Origin: an uncultured Muribaculaceae bacterium | GTDB lineage: Bacteria > Bacteroidota > Bacteroidia > Bacteroidales > Muribaculaceae | Assembly: GCA_910578385.1 (NCBI GenBank) | Contig: CAJTQV010000001.1 | Span: forward strand, 1-64,000 | Direction of reading: 5' to 3' | DNA: 64,000 nucleotides | Shown: in pieces, positions 35,101 to 45,756 of the stretch | How the letters are laid out: each line of letters opens with the position of its first letter | Numbering within the stretch: position 1 is the first letter of the stretch | Program-made: the position numbers and the translations under genes | The notes under the pieces: generated by a model | Told to the model about the DNA's origin: nothing | Seen by the model: the letters and a program-made list of their open reading frames with translations, nothing else | The model's database searches: none

Positions 35101-35507
35101 GACGACTGACGCTTCTGGGTGGTCACACCGACCTGGTTGACCTCCGAAGGAAGAAAGGCTGCGGCCTTGGCTACACGGTTCTGCACATCGACGGCTGCCA
35201 TATCAGGATCCATACCCGATTTGAAGTAGACAGTGATTTCCGCTGAACCGTTGTTAGAGGCTGAAGAGTACATGTAATCCATGTTCTCGGCACCGTTGAT
35301 CTGCTCCTCAAGAGGGGCGATGACGGAGTTCAGCACTGACTGAGCGTTCGCACCGGTGTAGGTCGTGCTCACGCGGATGGTCGGCGGGGCGATATTAGGA
35401 TATTGCTCCACCGGCAGCCATGCGAGTCCCACGAGACCGAAAATCACGATGAAGATCGAGATCACGGTCGAGAGCACCGGCCGGTTGATAAAAGTTGATA
35501 GTTTCAT
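32115..35507 (-). CDS. RND efflux pump inner-membrane transporter (AcrB/HAE1 family)
   Basis: 1130 residues, a proton-driven pump for hydrophobic or drug-like compounds. The N-terminus FINRPVLSTVISIFIVIFG is typical of HAE1 pumps; two repeats of six membrane helices flank two large periplasmic domains; VVDDAIVVVEAVH (about 400-412) holds the proton-relay Asp pair region. An inserted segment (about 515-560) rich in charges and a further pair of helices makes it slightly longer than AcrB (1049). It lies between adaptor and channel genes in the expected order. Confidence 0.93.
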   Translation of the reverse strand: MKLSTFINRPVLSTVISIFIVIFGLVGLAWLPVEQYPNIAPPTIRVSTTYTGANAQSVLNSVIAPLEEQINGAENMDYMYSSASNNGSAEITVYFKSGMDPDMAAVDVQNRVAKAAAFLPSEVNQVGVTTQKRQSSMLMVFNVYADDPKYSQTFVENYMAINIIPVIKRVPGVGDATVMGADYSMRIWLKPDVMAQYNLMPADVTAALAEQNIEAAPGQFGEQGNQSFQYTMRYKGRLVEESEFENIVIKALPTGEMLYLKDVADVELGRLTYGFQSTTNGKIGCAAMIMQSAGSNATAVVNEIQAELDKFQKDCPEGIKIVTTMDVNQFLFASIHEVVKTLIEAFALVFLVVFIFLQDFRSTIIPMIAIPVALVGTFFLMYIFGFTVNLLTLSALVLAIAIVVDDAIVVVEAVHAKLDEGYKSSKMASIDAMNDIAGALVSITLVMMLVFIPVSFMGGTSGVFYRQFGLTMAMAIFLSAVNALTLSPALCALFLKPHKEEGEAAAPLGQRMKDAYSAAGEAMKESYKKRVRFSFPPVVTLVLLVAAVVFLVLGWYEFENVVESVIACVVAVLAVYGMFQRNFIEAFNRVFEKVLAGYSKLANWFIHHKITGFGIVAISIAALVWLMSITPSSLVPNEDTGTLMGVVDMPPATSMERTKEIMDKVDSIAGTIPAIYIRNAITGFSFTGGQGNTYGSFIIKLKDWSERDEKTESAQAVLAQLMAKCSELPDARIMFFQPPMISGYSVSNGFEVKLQDKTGGDINQFFKVYQTFIGALNQRPEIQMAYSTFNPAFPQYLVELDVAKIKKAGLTQNVILQTLQGYYGGMYISNFNRFGKLYRVMMQASPEARVSPETLKRIKVRNGAEMAPIDNFVKLSRVYGPDVINRFNMFTCISVNGNPAPGVSSGQAIAAIEEVAAQTLPVGYGYEYSGLTREEATTSSSSTGYVFALVLLFVYLLLSAQYESYIIPFAVILSVPFGLMGTFIFAHIMGIDNNIYLQIALIMLIGLLAKNAILIVEFALERRRTGVSVINAAILGSKARLRPILMTSLAMIIGLLPLMFATGAGANGYNALGTGAIGGMLIGMILQVLIVPALFVAFQLIQEKITPYKWTDTDNSGLSSELEQYNRHHD

Positions 35508-35560
35508 ATTAAGATTTTATCTGCCTGGAGAGACGGCTGTAAAACGGGTTCGTTGTGAAC

Positions 35561-36682
35561 TTACTTCTTGGGTTTGATAATCATGTCGTCCTTGACAGTG
35601 ATGCCGACACCTTCTGTCACGATACGCTCTCCGGGCTTCAGACCTCCGGTGACGATGTAGTTCTGACCGTCGTTGTTGCTTGCAACCTGGATTGCACGTG
35701 ACTTGGTCTTGTTGCTGTCGTTGACAACATACACGAACTTCAGGTCCTGCATCTCGTAGGTAGCAGCCTGGGGAATCACTATCACATTATTGCTTGTGGT
35801 AGGTATCATTACCTGACCCGTATTACCGCTGTGAAGCATGCCGTCGGGGTTCGGGAAGATTGCCTTGGCTGTCGCGCTACCGGTCGAGGGGTCGATCACA
35901 CCAGAAATTGAGATAATCTTTCCGGGGTGGGCGTATCTCTCTCCGTTGGCAAGCTGAAGAGTCACGGTAGGCATTGCCTGGATTGCTGCCTGAAGTGAAC
36001 GCTTGCCGTTGTCGGTAAGAGCAAGCAGGTCTTTCTCATTGAGCGAGAATGTGGCGCGCATGTCGCTGTTGTTTGAAAGAACAGTGAGGAGCGACGAGGG
36101 GCTTACGAGCGAGCCCTCACGGAAGTCGATGCTTCCGACAACTCCCGATGTCGGAGCTGTCACGACAGAGTAGGAGAGATTCTTGCGTGCGCTTGTAAGA
36201 TTGGCAGCCGCCTGGTTGTACTGAGCCTTGGCTGCATTGTATGCATCAACAGATGTCTGGTAGGCCGGCTGGCTGATGATGTTCTTCTCGAAGAGCATCT
36301 TGTTGTTGTTCATGTTCGTGGTGGCGGTGTTGACATTGGCCTGTGCGACTGCTACCGCTGCCTGGGCTGCGTCGACCGCTGCCTGTAGCGATACCTGGTC
36401 GATTACGAACAGAGTCTGTCCTTTGCTGACTTTCTGGCCCTCCTCGACACACACCTTGGTGAGGAAACCTGAAATCTGGGGACGTATCTCCACGTCGTTC
36501 TCTCCTTCGAGAGTGGTCGGCATACCCGATTCGAGGGTAGTGTTCTCCTCACTCACGGTGAGCACTGCGAGTTCCGGAGCCTGCTGCTGTTGCTGCTGCT
36601 CCTGATTGCCCTTACACGAGGGCAGAATCAACGCTATTGCCACTGCGGGCAATATCAGTCCATTCACTTTTCTGATATTCAT
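35561..36682 (-). CDS. RND efflux periplasmic adaptor (AcrA/MFP family)
   Basis: 373 residues. A lipoprotein-type signal (LILPSCKGN, Cys near 23) precedes a run of seven Gln, then a barrel-sandwich hybrid domain (VEEGQKVSKGQTLFVID), an Ala- and Asn-rich alpha hairpin (about 95-150) and a membrane-proximal domain with a PTSGVVG half. It links the pump to its channel. It is the first gene of a three-gene minus-strand operon. No regulator gene is adjacent; a promoter is expected in 36,683-36,870. Confidence 0.9.
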   Translation of the reverse strand: MNIRKVNGLILPAVAIALILPSCKGNQEQQQQQQAPELAVLTVSEENTTLESGMPTTLEGENDVEIRPQISGFLTKVCVEEGQKVSKGQTLFVIDQVSLQAAVDAAQAAVAVAQANVNTATTNMNNNKMLFEKNIISQPAYQTSVDAYNAAKAQYNQAAANLTSARKNLSYSVVTAPTSGVVGSIDFREGSLVSPSSLLTVLSNNSDMRATFSLNEKDLLALTDNGKRSLQAAIQAMPTVTLQLANGERYAHPGKIISISGVIDPSTGSATAKAIFPNPDGMLHSGNTGQVMIPTTSNNVIVIPQAATYEMQDLKFVYVVNDSNKTKSRAIQVASNNDGQNYIVTGGLKPGERIVTEGVGITVKDDMIIKPKK

Positions 36683-36850
36683 AAACTGAGATTTAAATAG
36701 ATAAGCTTGTTAGATAGGCGTTTTATCCTGATGAGCGGAATCATGCAGGTATAACACCGGTGATTGAAAATGCGTCTGTTCTTGTTAAAAATTTTACCTT
36801 TAGAAACTTGTGGTTGGCGGAACAATCGCGTTCCGCTTCTAAACCACATA

Positions 36851-36858
36851 CAAAATTA
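36851..36858 (-). promoter_or_regulatory. Putative -7 element of the efflux operon
   Basis: TAATTTTG on the minus strand fits TAnnTTTG. A TTTG lies 14 bases upstream of it (36873-36876), shorter than the usual spacing of about 19-21, so the call is tentative. Confidence 0.35.
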
Positions 36859-36972
36859 CAAAAAAATAATTACAAAAATCCCTTATTGAACCTCAAAACG
36901 CCTTTTTTGACCAATTTTGCGCATTATGAGAAAACTAAATTTGTGTTTATAGTTTTCGGAGAGCCTAAAACA

Positions 36973-36998
36973 ATGCGGATATGGTGTCATATCCGCAT
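36973..36998 (-). terminator. Terminator after ftsH
   Basis: ATGCGGATATG pairs with CATATCCGCAT around GTGT; on the minus strand it is followed by TGTTTTAGG. It lies 11 bases beyond the ftsH stop. Confidence 0.65.
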
Positions 36999-37008
36999 CA
37001 TTTCGTAA

Positions 37009-39120
<2,112 letters not shown>

Positions 39121-39143
39121 ATGTCGGTATTGTTTCTGTGGAA

Positions 39144-39542
39144 TCAGTCGAGGTCCGGAATCTCTGTGAGAACTGCGTCGCTCCAGAGGTCCTCTATGTT
39201 ATAGAACTCTCGCGTGTCGGGCAGGAAGACGTGTACCATCACGTTGCCATAGTCGATGACAATCCATTGTGAGTTGCGGTATCCGTCGTAATTGTAGGGC
39301 TTGATACCCAGTTTTGTCCTGACCTCCTCGCGGATATTGTCGGCTATCGCCGAGACCTGCGATGTGGAATTGCCCTGACATACAATGAATGCCTGGGCGG
39401 GAGCGGTCTCAAGACCTGTAAAATCTATATCTGTAATCTTAACTCCCTTGCGGTCTTGGATGGCATCGATAATCGTTGTCTCCAGTGGCGAGAGAGTCGG
39501 GGTCTGGCTGTCTGCGTTGTCAGTCCGTTGTGTCATGATCAT
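39144..39542 (-). CDS. rsfS: Ribosomal silencing factor RsfS
   Basis: 132 residues. It binds uL14 and blocks subunit joining when nutrients are short. Features: DAIQDRKGVKITDIDF (about 29-44), the AFIVCQGNSTSQVSAIADNI core (about 53-72), YDGYRNSQWIVIDYGNVMVHVF and a DLWSDA end. Length matches the family. It is first in the rsfS-ftsH operon. Confidence 0.93.
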   Translation of the reverse strand: MIMTQRTDNADSQTPTLSPLETTIIDAIQDRKGVKITDIDFTGLETAPAQAFIVCQGNSTSQVSAIADNIREEVRTKLGIKPYNYDGYRNSQWIVIDYGNVMVHVFLPDTREFYNIEDLWSDAVLTEIPDLD

Positions 39543-39940
39543 ATTCAGGTTTGACTTAATCGAATATTAAGGAAAATGTCTTGTGTCGGCACGGATACGT
39601 CAGCAAGGCGTCCCAATGCTCCAAAATCTATAACAATCCTGATGCCAAAAATATCATGGAAAAACCGTGAAATAGCTTTAAGGCATGGAATTTTCTGCAA
39701 AATTAACATTTTAGATTCAAATAATCCCAAAATAACCATAAAAATTCCCTGGTTGGGTGCATGAGTAACCCGGAATGGCTCCGGTCGTCGTGCTTTTTGC
39801 GGCTTTGACAAGTGTCCGGACGTGTTGCACGGTTTAGTTGTACACCACCATGTTCATTTGTTTCGCCACTACCTGATATTGGGTATTGGCCGATTCGTCA
39901 AAAAACATTATCTTTGCAGGAATCAAGCAAGTTATAAGTC
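39543..39940. other. Divergent intergenic region between rsfS and the regulator gene
   Basis: No gene is supported. A leftward element TAATTTTG (complement of 39698-39705) could serve rsfS-ftsH, about 155 bases from its start. A rightward promoter lies at 39885-39916. Short ORFs in the middle have no recognisable product. Confidence 0.5.
39885..39916 (+). promoter_or_regulatory. Promoter of the hemerythrin-LuxR regulator gene
   Basis: ATTG at 39885-39888 and TATCTTTG at 39909-39916 are separated by 20 bases, matching the Bacteroidota -33 and -7 elements. The gene starts 25 bases further on. Confidence 0.5.
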
Positions 39941-40900
39941 ATGATAGACAGACATAGTTCATATAGACCTGAAAACACGATGCGCGAGCTGATCCGCGAC
40001 AATAATCTGCTGCTGATGACTATCAGCCGTTTCGACATAGCGTTCGGCTTCGGCGACAGCAGCGTGCGCGAGACATGCGAGGCCAACGGTGTTGATACTG
40101 ACACATTTCTGTCTGTATGCAACCTCCTGAGCGGTCGTGAGCATGAGATATATTCCGTGTCGTTGCCATCGCTGATGGGCTATCTCAAGCATGCCCACAG
40201 TTCTTTCATCGACCTGTCTCTCCCCAAGATCCGTCATAAGATAATTGAGGCAATCAATTATTCGGAGACCAACGAGGTCTCTTTTCTGCTGATAAAGTTC
40301 TTCGACGACTATGTGACTGAAGTCCGTGAGCATCTGGCACACGAGAACGATATCGTGTTCAGATATGTCGAGGGGCTTATAGAAGGCAAGATGGACGAAT
40401 CGTTCGAGATTTCACAGTTCTCGGTCGACCATGACCATATGGGTAATCAGCTGAATGAGCTGAAAGACATCTTTATCTATCATTACTCGCAACGTGGTAA
40501 TGCGTTGTTGAGTTCCGTTCTCTTCGACATCATCAATCTTGAGAAAGATCTGATGAGCCATTTTGAGGTAGAGAATCATCTCTTTGTCCCGGCGGTCATA
40601 AAACTGGAGAACAAACTCCGTCTTTCGGGTAAGCATGTTTCCGAAGAGGAGGAGGCCATGAACCGGCGTGTCGAGACGTTGGGAGAGAGAGAGAAGGAGA
40701 TAATCTGCTGCGTGGCCAAAGGAATGTCCAACAAAGAGATTGCCGATGCACTATGCCTTTCGGTTCATACTGTGGCGACCCACCGTAAGAACATAAGTGC
40801 CAAGCTTGAAATTCACTCCACGGCCGGTCTCGCGATATTCGCCATACTCCACAAACTCGTTGACATAAAGGATCTCAATCCCTACGCCAACCGTACTTGA
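39941..40900 (+). CDS. Hemerythrin-like sensor fused to a LuxR-type DNA-binding domain
   Basis: 319 residues. The N-terminus (about 15-60) resembles the ScdA/RIC N-terminal region (CEANGVDTDTFLSVCNLL). The middle (about 80-225) is a four-helix hemerythrin-like domain with His in HAHSSF, EHLAHEND, DHDHMGN and HFEVENHLF, a set able to bind a di-iron centre. The C-terminus (about 247-310) is a LuxR/GerE helix-turn-helix (LGEREKEIICCVAKGMSNKEIAD). It is probably a direct sensor of oxygen, nitric oxide or oxidative state that regulates transcription. It is common to find RIC-type repair proteins without the DNA-binding part; the fusion here is the notable feature. Confidence 0.82.
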   Translation: MIDRHSSYRPENTMRELIRDNNLLLMTISRFDIAFGFGDSSVRETCEANGVDTDTFLSVCNLLSGREHEIYSVSLPSLMGYLKHAHSSFIDLSLPKIRHKIIEAINYSETNEVSFLLIKFFDDYVTEVREHLAHENDIVFRYVEGLIEGKMDESFEISQFSVDHDHMGNQLNELKDIFIYHYSQRGNALLSSVLFDIINLEKDLMSHFEVENHLFVPAVIKLENKLRLSGKHVSEEEEAMNRRVETLGEREKEIICCVAKGMSNKEIADALCLSVHTVATHRKNISAKLEIHSTAGLAIFAILHKLVDIKDLNPYANRT

Positions 40901-40969
40901 CGCGGATTGGCACTTTGGGCAGAGATCGCCCGCTGAAGAGCGGAGGATAAACAAGACATATAACAAGAA

Positions 40970-41010
40970 GAAACAGAAAAGGAGACCATGCGGCCTCCTT
41001 TTTCTGTTTC
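40970..41010. terminator. Bidirectional terminator
   Basis: GAAACAGAAAAGGAG and CTCCTTTTTCTGTTTC form a 15-bp stem with one bulge. It lies between the regulator gene (rightward) and the sigma factor gene (leftward) and has A and T tracts on both sides. Confidence 0.72.
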
Positions 41011-41116
41011 AATAAAACAATCTCAATAAACAATCAATATCTTTATAATTTCCTTAATATCTTCTCCCTGTGTTATTCTGTACAGTTTGTTTAAGCTCTT
41101 GCTTCCTCCTTCCTGA

Positions 41117-41626
41117 TCAGTAAGAGTAATCCTGAAGCTGCTCGCGGAGTTTCTTGCGGGCGCAGAAGATGCGGCTCTTGATTGTGCCGAGGGGCAGATT
41201 GAGTTTCTCTGCGATCTCGTTGTATTTGTAACCGGCAACGAACATGTTGAACGGGATGCGGTATTCGTCTGAGAATGAGTTGAGCGCCACGGTGATTTCT
41301 TTCACTGCGTAGGAGCCTTCGGGAGTGTCGAGACCCGAATCCTGACATACGTTCAGGTGGTAGAGGTCCTCTGTCTGGTCAATTACCGTTGCCTTGCGTA
41401 CATTCTGGCGGTAGTTGTTGATGAAGATATTGCGCATGATCGTGAAAATCCAACCTTTGAAGTTCACGTTGTCTACGTACTTGTCTTCGTTTGAGAGGGC
41501 CTTGAGAGTGGTGTCCTGGAGCAAATCCTCAGCCTGTTCACGGTCTGTGGTGAGCTGGTATGCGAAGTTGAGAAGGTTGCCCTGGAGTCCTACCAGGCGT
41601 TCCTCGAAAGATTTGTTCAGTTTCAT
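41117..41626 (-). CDS. ECF-type RNA polymerase sigma factor
   Basis: 169 residues. Sigma region 2 is at about 20-75 (AYQLTTDREQAEDLLQDT and GWIFTIMRNIFINNYR) and region 4 at about 115-165 (FNMFVAGYKYNEIAEKLNLP and GTIKSRIFCARKKLREQL). No anti-sigma gene is adjacent. It is widely seen as a conserved solitary ECF in Bacteroidota; the regulon cannot be read here. Confidence 0.92.
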   Translation of the reverse strand: MKLNKSFEERLVGLQGNLLNFAYQLTTDREQAEDLLQDTTLKALSNEDKYVDNVNFKGWIFTIMRNIFINNYRQNVRKATVIDQTEDLYHLNVCQDSGLDTPEGSYAVKEITVALNSFSDEYRIPFNMFVAGYKYNEIAEKLNLPLGTIKSRIFCARKKLREQLQDYSY

Positions 41627-41829
41627 GTTTTTGTCGTTTAAAGATGATTGTTATTGTTTTGTTTATTGAACATATACATAACATCGGCCGCGCCCCGATT
41701 GTTCCGGGAAAACGTGATTTTTTTCAACTTTTTTCAAAATATTTTTTAATCGTCAGATAATCAGCTGAATAAAAATGAAGTTTTTTTCAAAATTTTTCAA
41801 CGGTAGGTGAGTATTCGAATAAAAAGTGT

Positions 41830-41837
41830 TAAATTTG
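41830..41837 (+). promoter_or_regulatory. Putative -7 element of the helicase gene
   Basis: TAAATTTG fits TAnnTTTG and lies 22 bases upstream of the start at 41860. No clear -33 TTTG. Confidence 0.45.
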
Positions 41838-41859
41838 CAGTATAGAAAAAAGTTTACCG

Positions 41860-43236
41860 ATGAGATTTGACGAAATATTGACCAACGACGATGTGCTCGA
41901 CGGTCTTTGGGACATGCACTTCGACGAGTGTACTCCTATACAAGAGAAAACAATCCCGGCCGTGATGGAGGGGCATGACCTTATGGCTTGCGCCCAGACC
42001 GGAACAGGAAAGACGGCTGCCTATCTTCTTCCGGTCATCAACTGTCTTGCCGACGGTGGTTATCCGACCGATGCGGTCAACTGTGTGGTAATGGCCCCCA
42101 CACGCGAGCTTGCCCAGCAGATTGACCGTCAGCTCCAGGGATTCGCATATTTTATGCCGGTCAGCGGCACTGCTATATATGGTGGCACCGATGGATATGC
42201 ATATGAGCAGCAGAGAAAGAGCCTCAAGATGGGGGCTGATGTCGTGATTGCAACCCCCGGGCGGCTCCTCGCTCATCTGAGCATGGGCTATGTTGACCTG
42301 TCGCGTGTATCCTTCTTTATATTGGACGAGGCGGACCGTATGCTCGATATGGGTTTCTATGACGATATCATGCAGATTTACTCGCATCTCCCCAAAAATG
42401 TACAGGTTCTAATGTTCTCGGCCACGATGCCTCCGAAAATCCAGCAGATGGCCAACAAGATACTTAAAGACCCTGTGGAGATCAAGCTTGCCGTCTCGAA
42501 ACCTGCCGATAAAATCAAGCAGTCGGCATATATATGTTACGAGACCCAGAAGCTCCCGATTCTCAAATCGATTTTCAGGGAGAATCCTCCCCAGAGGGTC
42601 ATCATCTTCTCCTCCTCAAAGATTAAGGTTAAGAATCTTGCACGCGAACTCCGCAAGTCGAACTTGAAGATAGGGGAGATGCACTCGGATCTTGACCAGA
42701 ACCGCCGCGAGGATGTCATGCTCGATTTCAAGGCCGGCAAGACCAACGTTATTGTTGCCACCGACATCATCTCGCGAGGCATAGACATCGATGACATCGA
42801 GATGGTCATCAATTATGATGTGCCGCGTGATCCGGAAGACTATGTGCATCGCATCGGGCGCACCGCACGCGCTGACCGTGACGGACGTGCAGTGACTTTC
42901 GTTGCGAATGAGGATTTCCCGAGACTGGCGCGAATCGAGAAACTGCTCGAAAAGGAGGTGCCAAAGGAGAAGGTGCCCGCAGAACTCGGCGAGACACCGG
43001 TTTACGGTGCCCGCAGGTCATCCAAGGGGGGACGGCATGGTGCAGGTGCCGGTAAGAGCAGGAACGGTCGCAAGACTAATTCGGCGAAACCTGATGAAAA
43101 GAATGGCCGCACGGAAAATTCCGCACGGCCAACAGGATCTCGTAATTTCAAACGCCACAGTAACCGCCGTGGCAAACCCCAGGGTCAGGACAGCAGCGCG
43201 AAGTCGAGCACTTCCTCCACCGAACCTACGAAGTGA
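41860..43236 (+). CDS. DEAD-box RNA helicase (RhlE-like)
   Basis: 458 residues. ATP-dependent RNA unwinding, probably in ribosome assembly or mRNA decay. Motifs: Q motif (FDECTPIQEKTIP), AQTGTGKTA, PTRELAQQ, ATPGRLL, LDEADRMLD, SATMP, then the second domain with ATDIISRGIDI and HRIGRTARA. A basic, low-complexity tail (about 385-458) follows, typical of RhlE. The last 52 bases overlap the 3' end of lon on the other strand, so the variable tail is coded over lon codons. Confidence 0.92.
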   Translation: MRFDEILTNDDVLDGLWDMHFDECTPIQEKTIPAVMEGHDLMACAQTGTGKTAAYLLPVINCLADGGYPTDAVNCVVMAPTRELAQQIDRQLQGFAYFMPVSGTAIYGGTDGYAYEQQRKSLKMGADVVIATPGRLLAHLSMGYVDLSRVSFFILDEADRMLDMGFYDDIMQIYSHLPKNVQVLMFSATMPPKIQQMANKILKDPVEIKLAVSKPADKIKQSAYICYETQKLPILKSIFRENPPQRVIIFSSSKIKVKNLARELRKSNLKIGEMHSDLDQNRREDVMLDFKAGKTNVIVATDIISRGIDIDDIEMVINYDVPRDPEDYVHRIGRTARADRDGRAVTFVANEDFPRLARIEKLLEKEVPKEKVPAELGETPVYGARRSSKGGRHGAGAGKSRNGRKTNSAKPDEKNGRTENSARPTGSRNFKRHSNRRGKPQGQDSSAKSSTSSTEPTK

Positions 43237-45608
43237 AAATCCAGCCCGTCGATATATTCGGGCTTGATTTCCTCTATGTCCCTGCGGTTTTTCTCGCAGA
43301 GCATCACAGTCTTGATCCCGGCACGTTTCGCTGCCAGGATCTTTTCTTTTATACCACCCACTGGAAGCACTTTGCCGCGCAATGTAATCTCTCCCGTCAT
43401 GGCAAGATGGCTCCTGACCTTGCGCCCAGTGAATGTCGATGCGAGTGAGGTGACAATCGTCACTCCTGCCGAGGGACCATCTTTGGGAACAGCACCTTCC
43501 GGTACATGCACGTGTACTGTGCCGAATTCCAGTGCCTTCTCCGGTATGCCGAGACGTTCATGGTTTGCCTTTATATACTGGAGGGCAAGCATGGCAGACT
43601 CTTTCATCACATCTCCGAGGTTTCCGGTAAGAGTCAGTTTCCCCTCTTTACCGGGAGCTACGGATGATTCGATGAACAGAATCTCACCTCCGGCTTGCGT
43701 CCAGGCCAGACCGGTAACTATGCCGGGAATGTCATTGTTCTCGTAGACATCGTTGAATGCCTCAGCTTTGCCGAGATACTTCTTAACAAGTTCCGCATCG
43801 ACGGTTTTCGGGAATTCCTTGCCCGAAGCCTTGAGACGTGCCTGCTTACGCATTATCTCGTTGATTTTCTTCTCAAACCGGCGCACGCCGCTCTCGCGGG
43901 TATATTCGGTGATGATTTCCATCAGTGCATCGTCGCTGAATGTCATTTCATCTTCAGCAAAGCCGTGCTCCACGAGGCTCTTTGGTATCAGATGCCGCTT
44001 GGCAATCTCAATCTTCTCGGCTTCGATGTATCCACCTATCTCAATCAACTCCATACGGTCGAGAAGCGGGGAAGAGATGGTGGAGAGTGTGTTGGCCGTG
44101 GCTATGAACAGAACTTTCGAGAGGTCATAGTCCTGGTCGATGTAGTTGTCGTGGAACTTGCAGTTCTGTTCCGGGTCGAGCACTTCAAGAAGAGCCTGCG
44201 AGGGGTCACCTTTGTAGTCGGCTCCAATCTTGTCAATCTCATCGAGAACCATCACCGGGTCGCTGGTGCCGCATTTCTCAAGGGCGTTTATTATGCGGCC
44301 GGGCATCGATCCGAGATATGTGCGGCGGTGACCGCGTATCTCAGCCTCGTCGTGCAGGCCACCGAGAGCCACACGAACATATTTACGTCCCAAAGCCTCG
44401 GCCACGGATTTGCCGAGCGATGTCTTTCCAACTCCCGGAGGGCCGTACAGACAGAGTATCGGAGCCTTGGTGTCGTGGCGCAGTTTAAGCACAGCCATCT
44501 GTTCAACAATGCGCTCCTTCACTTTCTCAAGTCCATAGTGGTCGCGTTCGAGCACTTCCTCCACTTTGTCGAGAGTGAAATCGGAGTTGTCGCAATGCTC
44601 CCACGGCAGGTCAAGATATGTGTCGATATAAGCGTACTGTATTGCGTAGTCAGCCGAAGTCGGATTGAAACGCTGGAGTTTCTTCAGCTCCTTCTCGAAG
44701 CGTTCGCGGGTCTCCTCGTTCCATTCCTTATATTCGGCGCGTTGGCGCAATTCGTCAAGTTCCGCTTCCTCGCTGTCGCCGAGCTCATTCTTTATCTGCT
44801 GCATCTGGGTGCGCAGGAACTCCTCGCGCTGACGCTGACCCATTTCCGAAAGAGTCTTCTGGTGGATTTCAGCACGCAGATTGAGGTTGTCTTTTTCTGC
44901 GATGAGCATTTCAGTGAACATCCTTCTCTGGTCAGAGAGAGTCTCGGCTTCGAGCAGTTTGTAACGTTGGTCGGCGTTTAGAGGAGAGTTCTGCATCATG
45001 AAGTTCAGACGGCGTGCGGAATTCTCGGGAAACCTTTCGAGCATCTCGCCAAGATGTTTCCGGTCATCGTCGCTGAGATGCTTAAGCACATCGGCATATG
45101 CCATCTGCAGTTTTTCTTCCCACTCTTTTTCTTTGTCGGTGTTGTCAGCCGGTGCGGGAATGGAGAAAATCACGTCTCCCCGCAGGAACGTATTTTTCTC
45201 GCGGAGTTTGACTGCTACACCTCTTGCGCCGAGCATAGCTGTCATCAGTGCTGTGCCGTCAGGATTCATCTTGAGGTCAAGAACCTGACCCACACATCCG
45301 CGGCTGTACATTATGTCATCTTCTTCAGTCATCCCGGTGTCGTCAGGAAGTGTGTCGCTCGACAGGAAGAAGAAAGCCATTTCCTTGTCTTCAAGAGCTT
45401 TCCTGGCTGTGGCTATCGAATCGGGGTGGGAGACCATCGCACCGATCTGCAGATATGGAAAGAATACTTCGTCTTCGAGTGGAAGGAGGAGCATTCCCTC
45501 CGCTACCATGCCGTCGAGCTGATCAGCCTCCATTCCGGGCGTTTTGTAGAACGGACCACCCTCGTCGATCATGGACTGTGATTCGTCAGGAATATTCTTT
45601 TTTGACAT
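43185..45608 (-). CDS. lon: ATP-dependent Lon protease
   Basis: 807 residues. Cytoplasmic AAA+ Ser-Lys protease. It has an N-terminal substrate-binding domain (about 35-230), a coiled region, an AAA module with GPPGVGKTSLGKS and VMVLDEIDKIG, and a protease domain with the catalytic Ser in PKDGPSAGVT and the Lys in GGIKEKILAAKRAG. Length and motifs are complete. It converges on the helicase gene with a 52-base overlap of coding ends. Confidence 0.96.
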   Translation of the reverse strand: MSKKNIPDESQSMIDEGGPFYKTPGMEADQLDGMVAEGMLLLPLEDEVFFPYLQIGAMVSHPDSIATARKALEDKEMAFFFLSSDTLPDDTGMTEEDDIMYSRGCVGQVLDLKMNPDGTALMTAMLGARGVAVKLREKNTFLRGDVIFSIPAPADNTDKEKEWEEKLQMAYADVLKHLSDDDRKHLGEMLERFPENSARRLNFMMQNSPLNADQRYKLLEAETLSDQRRMFTEMLIAEKDNLNLRAEIHQKTLSEMGQRQREEFLRTQMQQIKNELGDSEEAELDELRQRAEYKEWNEETRERFEKELKKLQRFNPTSADYAIQYAYIDTYLDLPWEHCDNSDFTLDKVEEVLERDHYGLEKVKERIVEQMAVLKLRHDTKAPILCLYGPPGVGKTSLGKSVAEALGRKYVRVALGGLHDEAEIRGHRRTYLGSMPGRIINALEKCGTSDPVMVLDEIDKIGADYKGDPSQALLEVLDPEQNCKFHDNYIDQDYDLSKVLFIATANTLSTISSPLLDRMELIEIGGYIEAEKIEIAKRHLIPKSLVEHGFAEDEMTFSDDALMEIITEYTRESGVRRFEKKINEIMRKQARLKASGKEFPKTVDAELVKKYLGKAEAFNDVYENNDIPGIVTGLAWTQAGGEILFIESSVAPGKEGKLTLTGNLGDVMKESAMLALQYIKANHERLGIPEKALEFGTVHVHVPEGAVPKDGPSAGVTIVTSLASTFTGRKVRSHLAMTGEITLRGKVLPVGGIKEKILAAKRAGIKTVMLCEKNRRDIEEIKPEYIDGLDFHFVGSVEEVLDFALLS

Positions 45609-45616
45609 ATTTTTTG

Positions 45617-45739
45617 TAAATTTGCTTTTGATTCAACTGTGCCGACGTGCGGGCAGGGAAATCCTGCGTGAAAAGAGGTGGGCGCGATGTCTCATGTGCG
45701 CACCTCGTTTGCGTCTGCGGAATTTAAAATGCAAAATTA
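45617..45739. promoter_or_regulatory. Divergent promoter region of lon and the tRNA methyltransferase
   Basis: A rightward TAAATTTG at 45617-45624 and a leftward TAATTTTG (complement of 45732-45739) fit TAnnTTTG. They overlap in the sense that each faces across the gap. No clear -33 sites. Confidence 0.35.
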
Positions 45740-45756
45740 CATAAAATTTCTGAATT

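Larger units (their letters stand above)
36683..37008. other. Intergenic region between ftsH end and the efflux operon
   Basis: No gene is seen. It holds a leftward TAnnTTTG element (complement of 36851-36858, TAATTTTG), about 170 bases upstream of the adaptor gene, and the ftsH terminator hairpin at 36973-36998. The remainder is AT-rich without other structure that I can support. Confidence 0.5.

Noticed and set aside
43695..44981. A 428-residue open frame on the plus strand opposite lon
   Set aside because: It lies fully inside the conserved lon gene, with no ribosome site and no recognisable product; it is a mirror of lon codon use.
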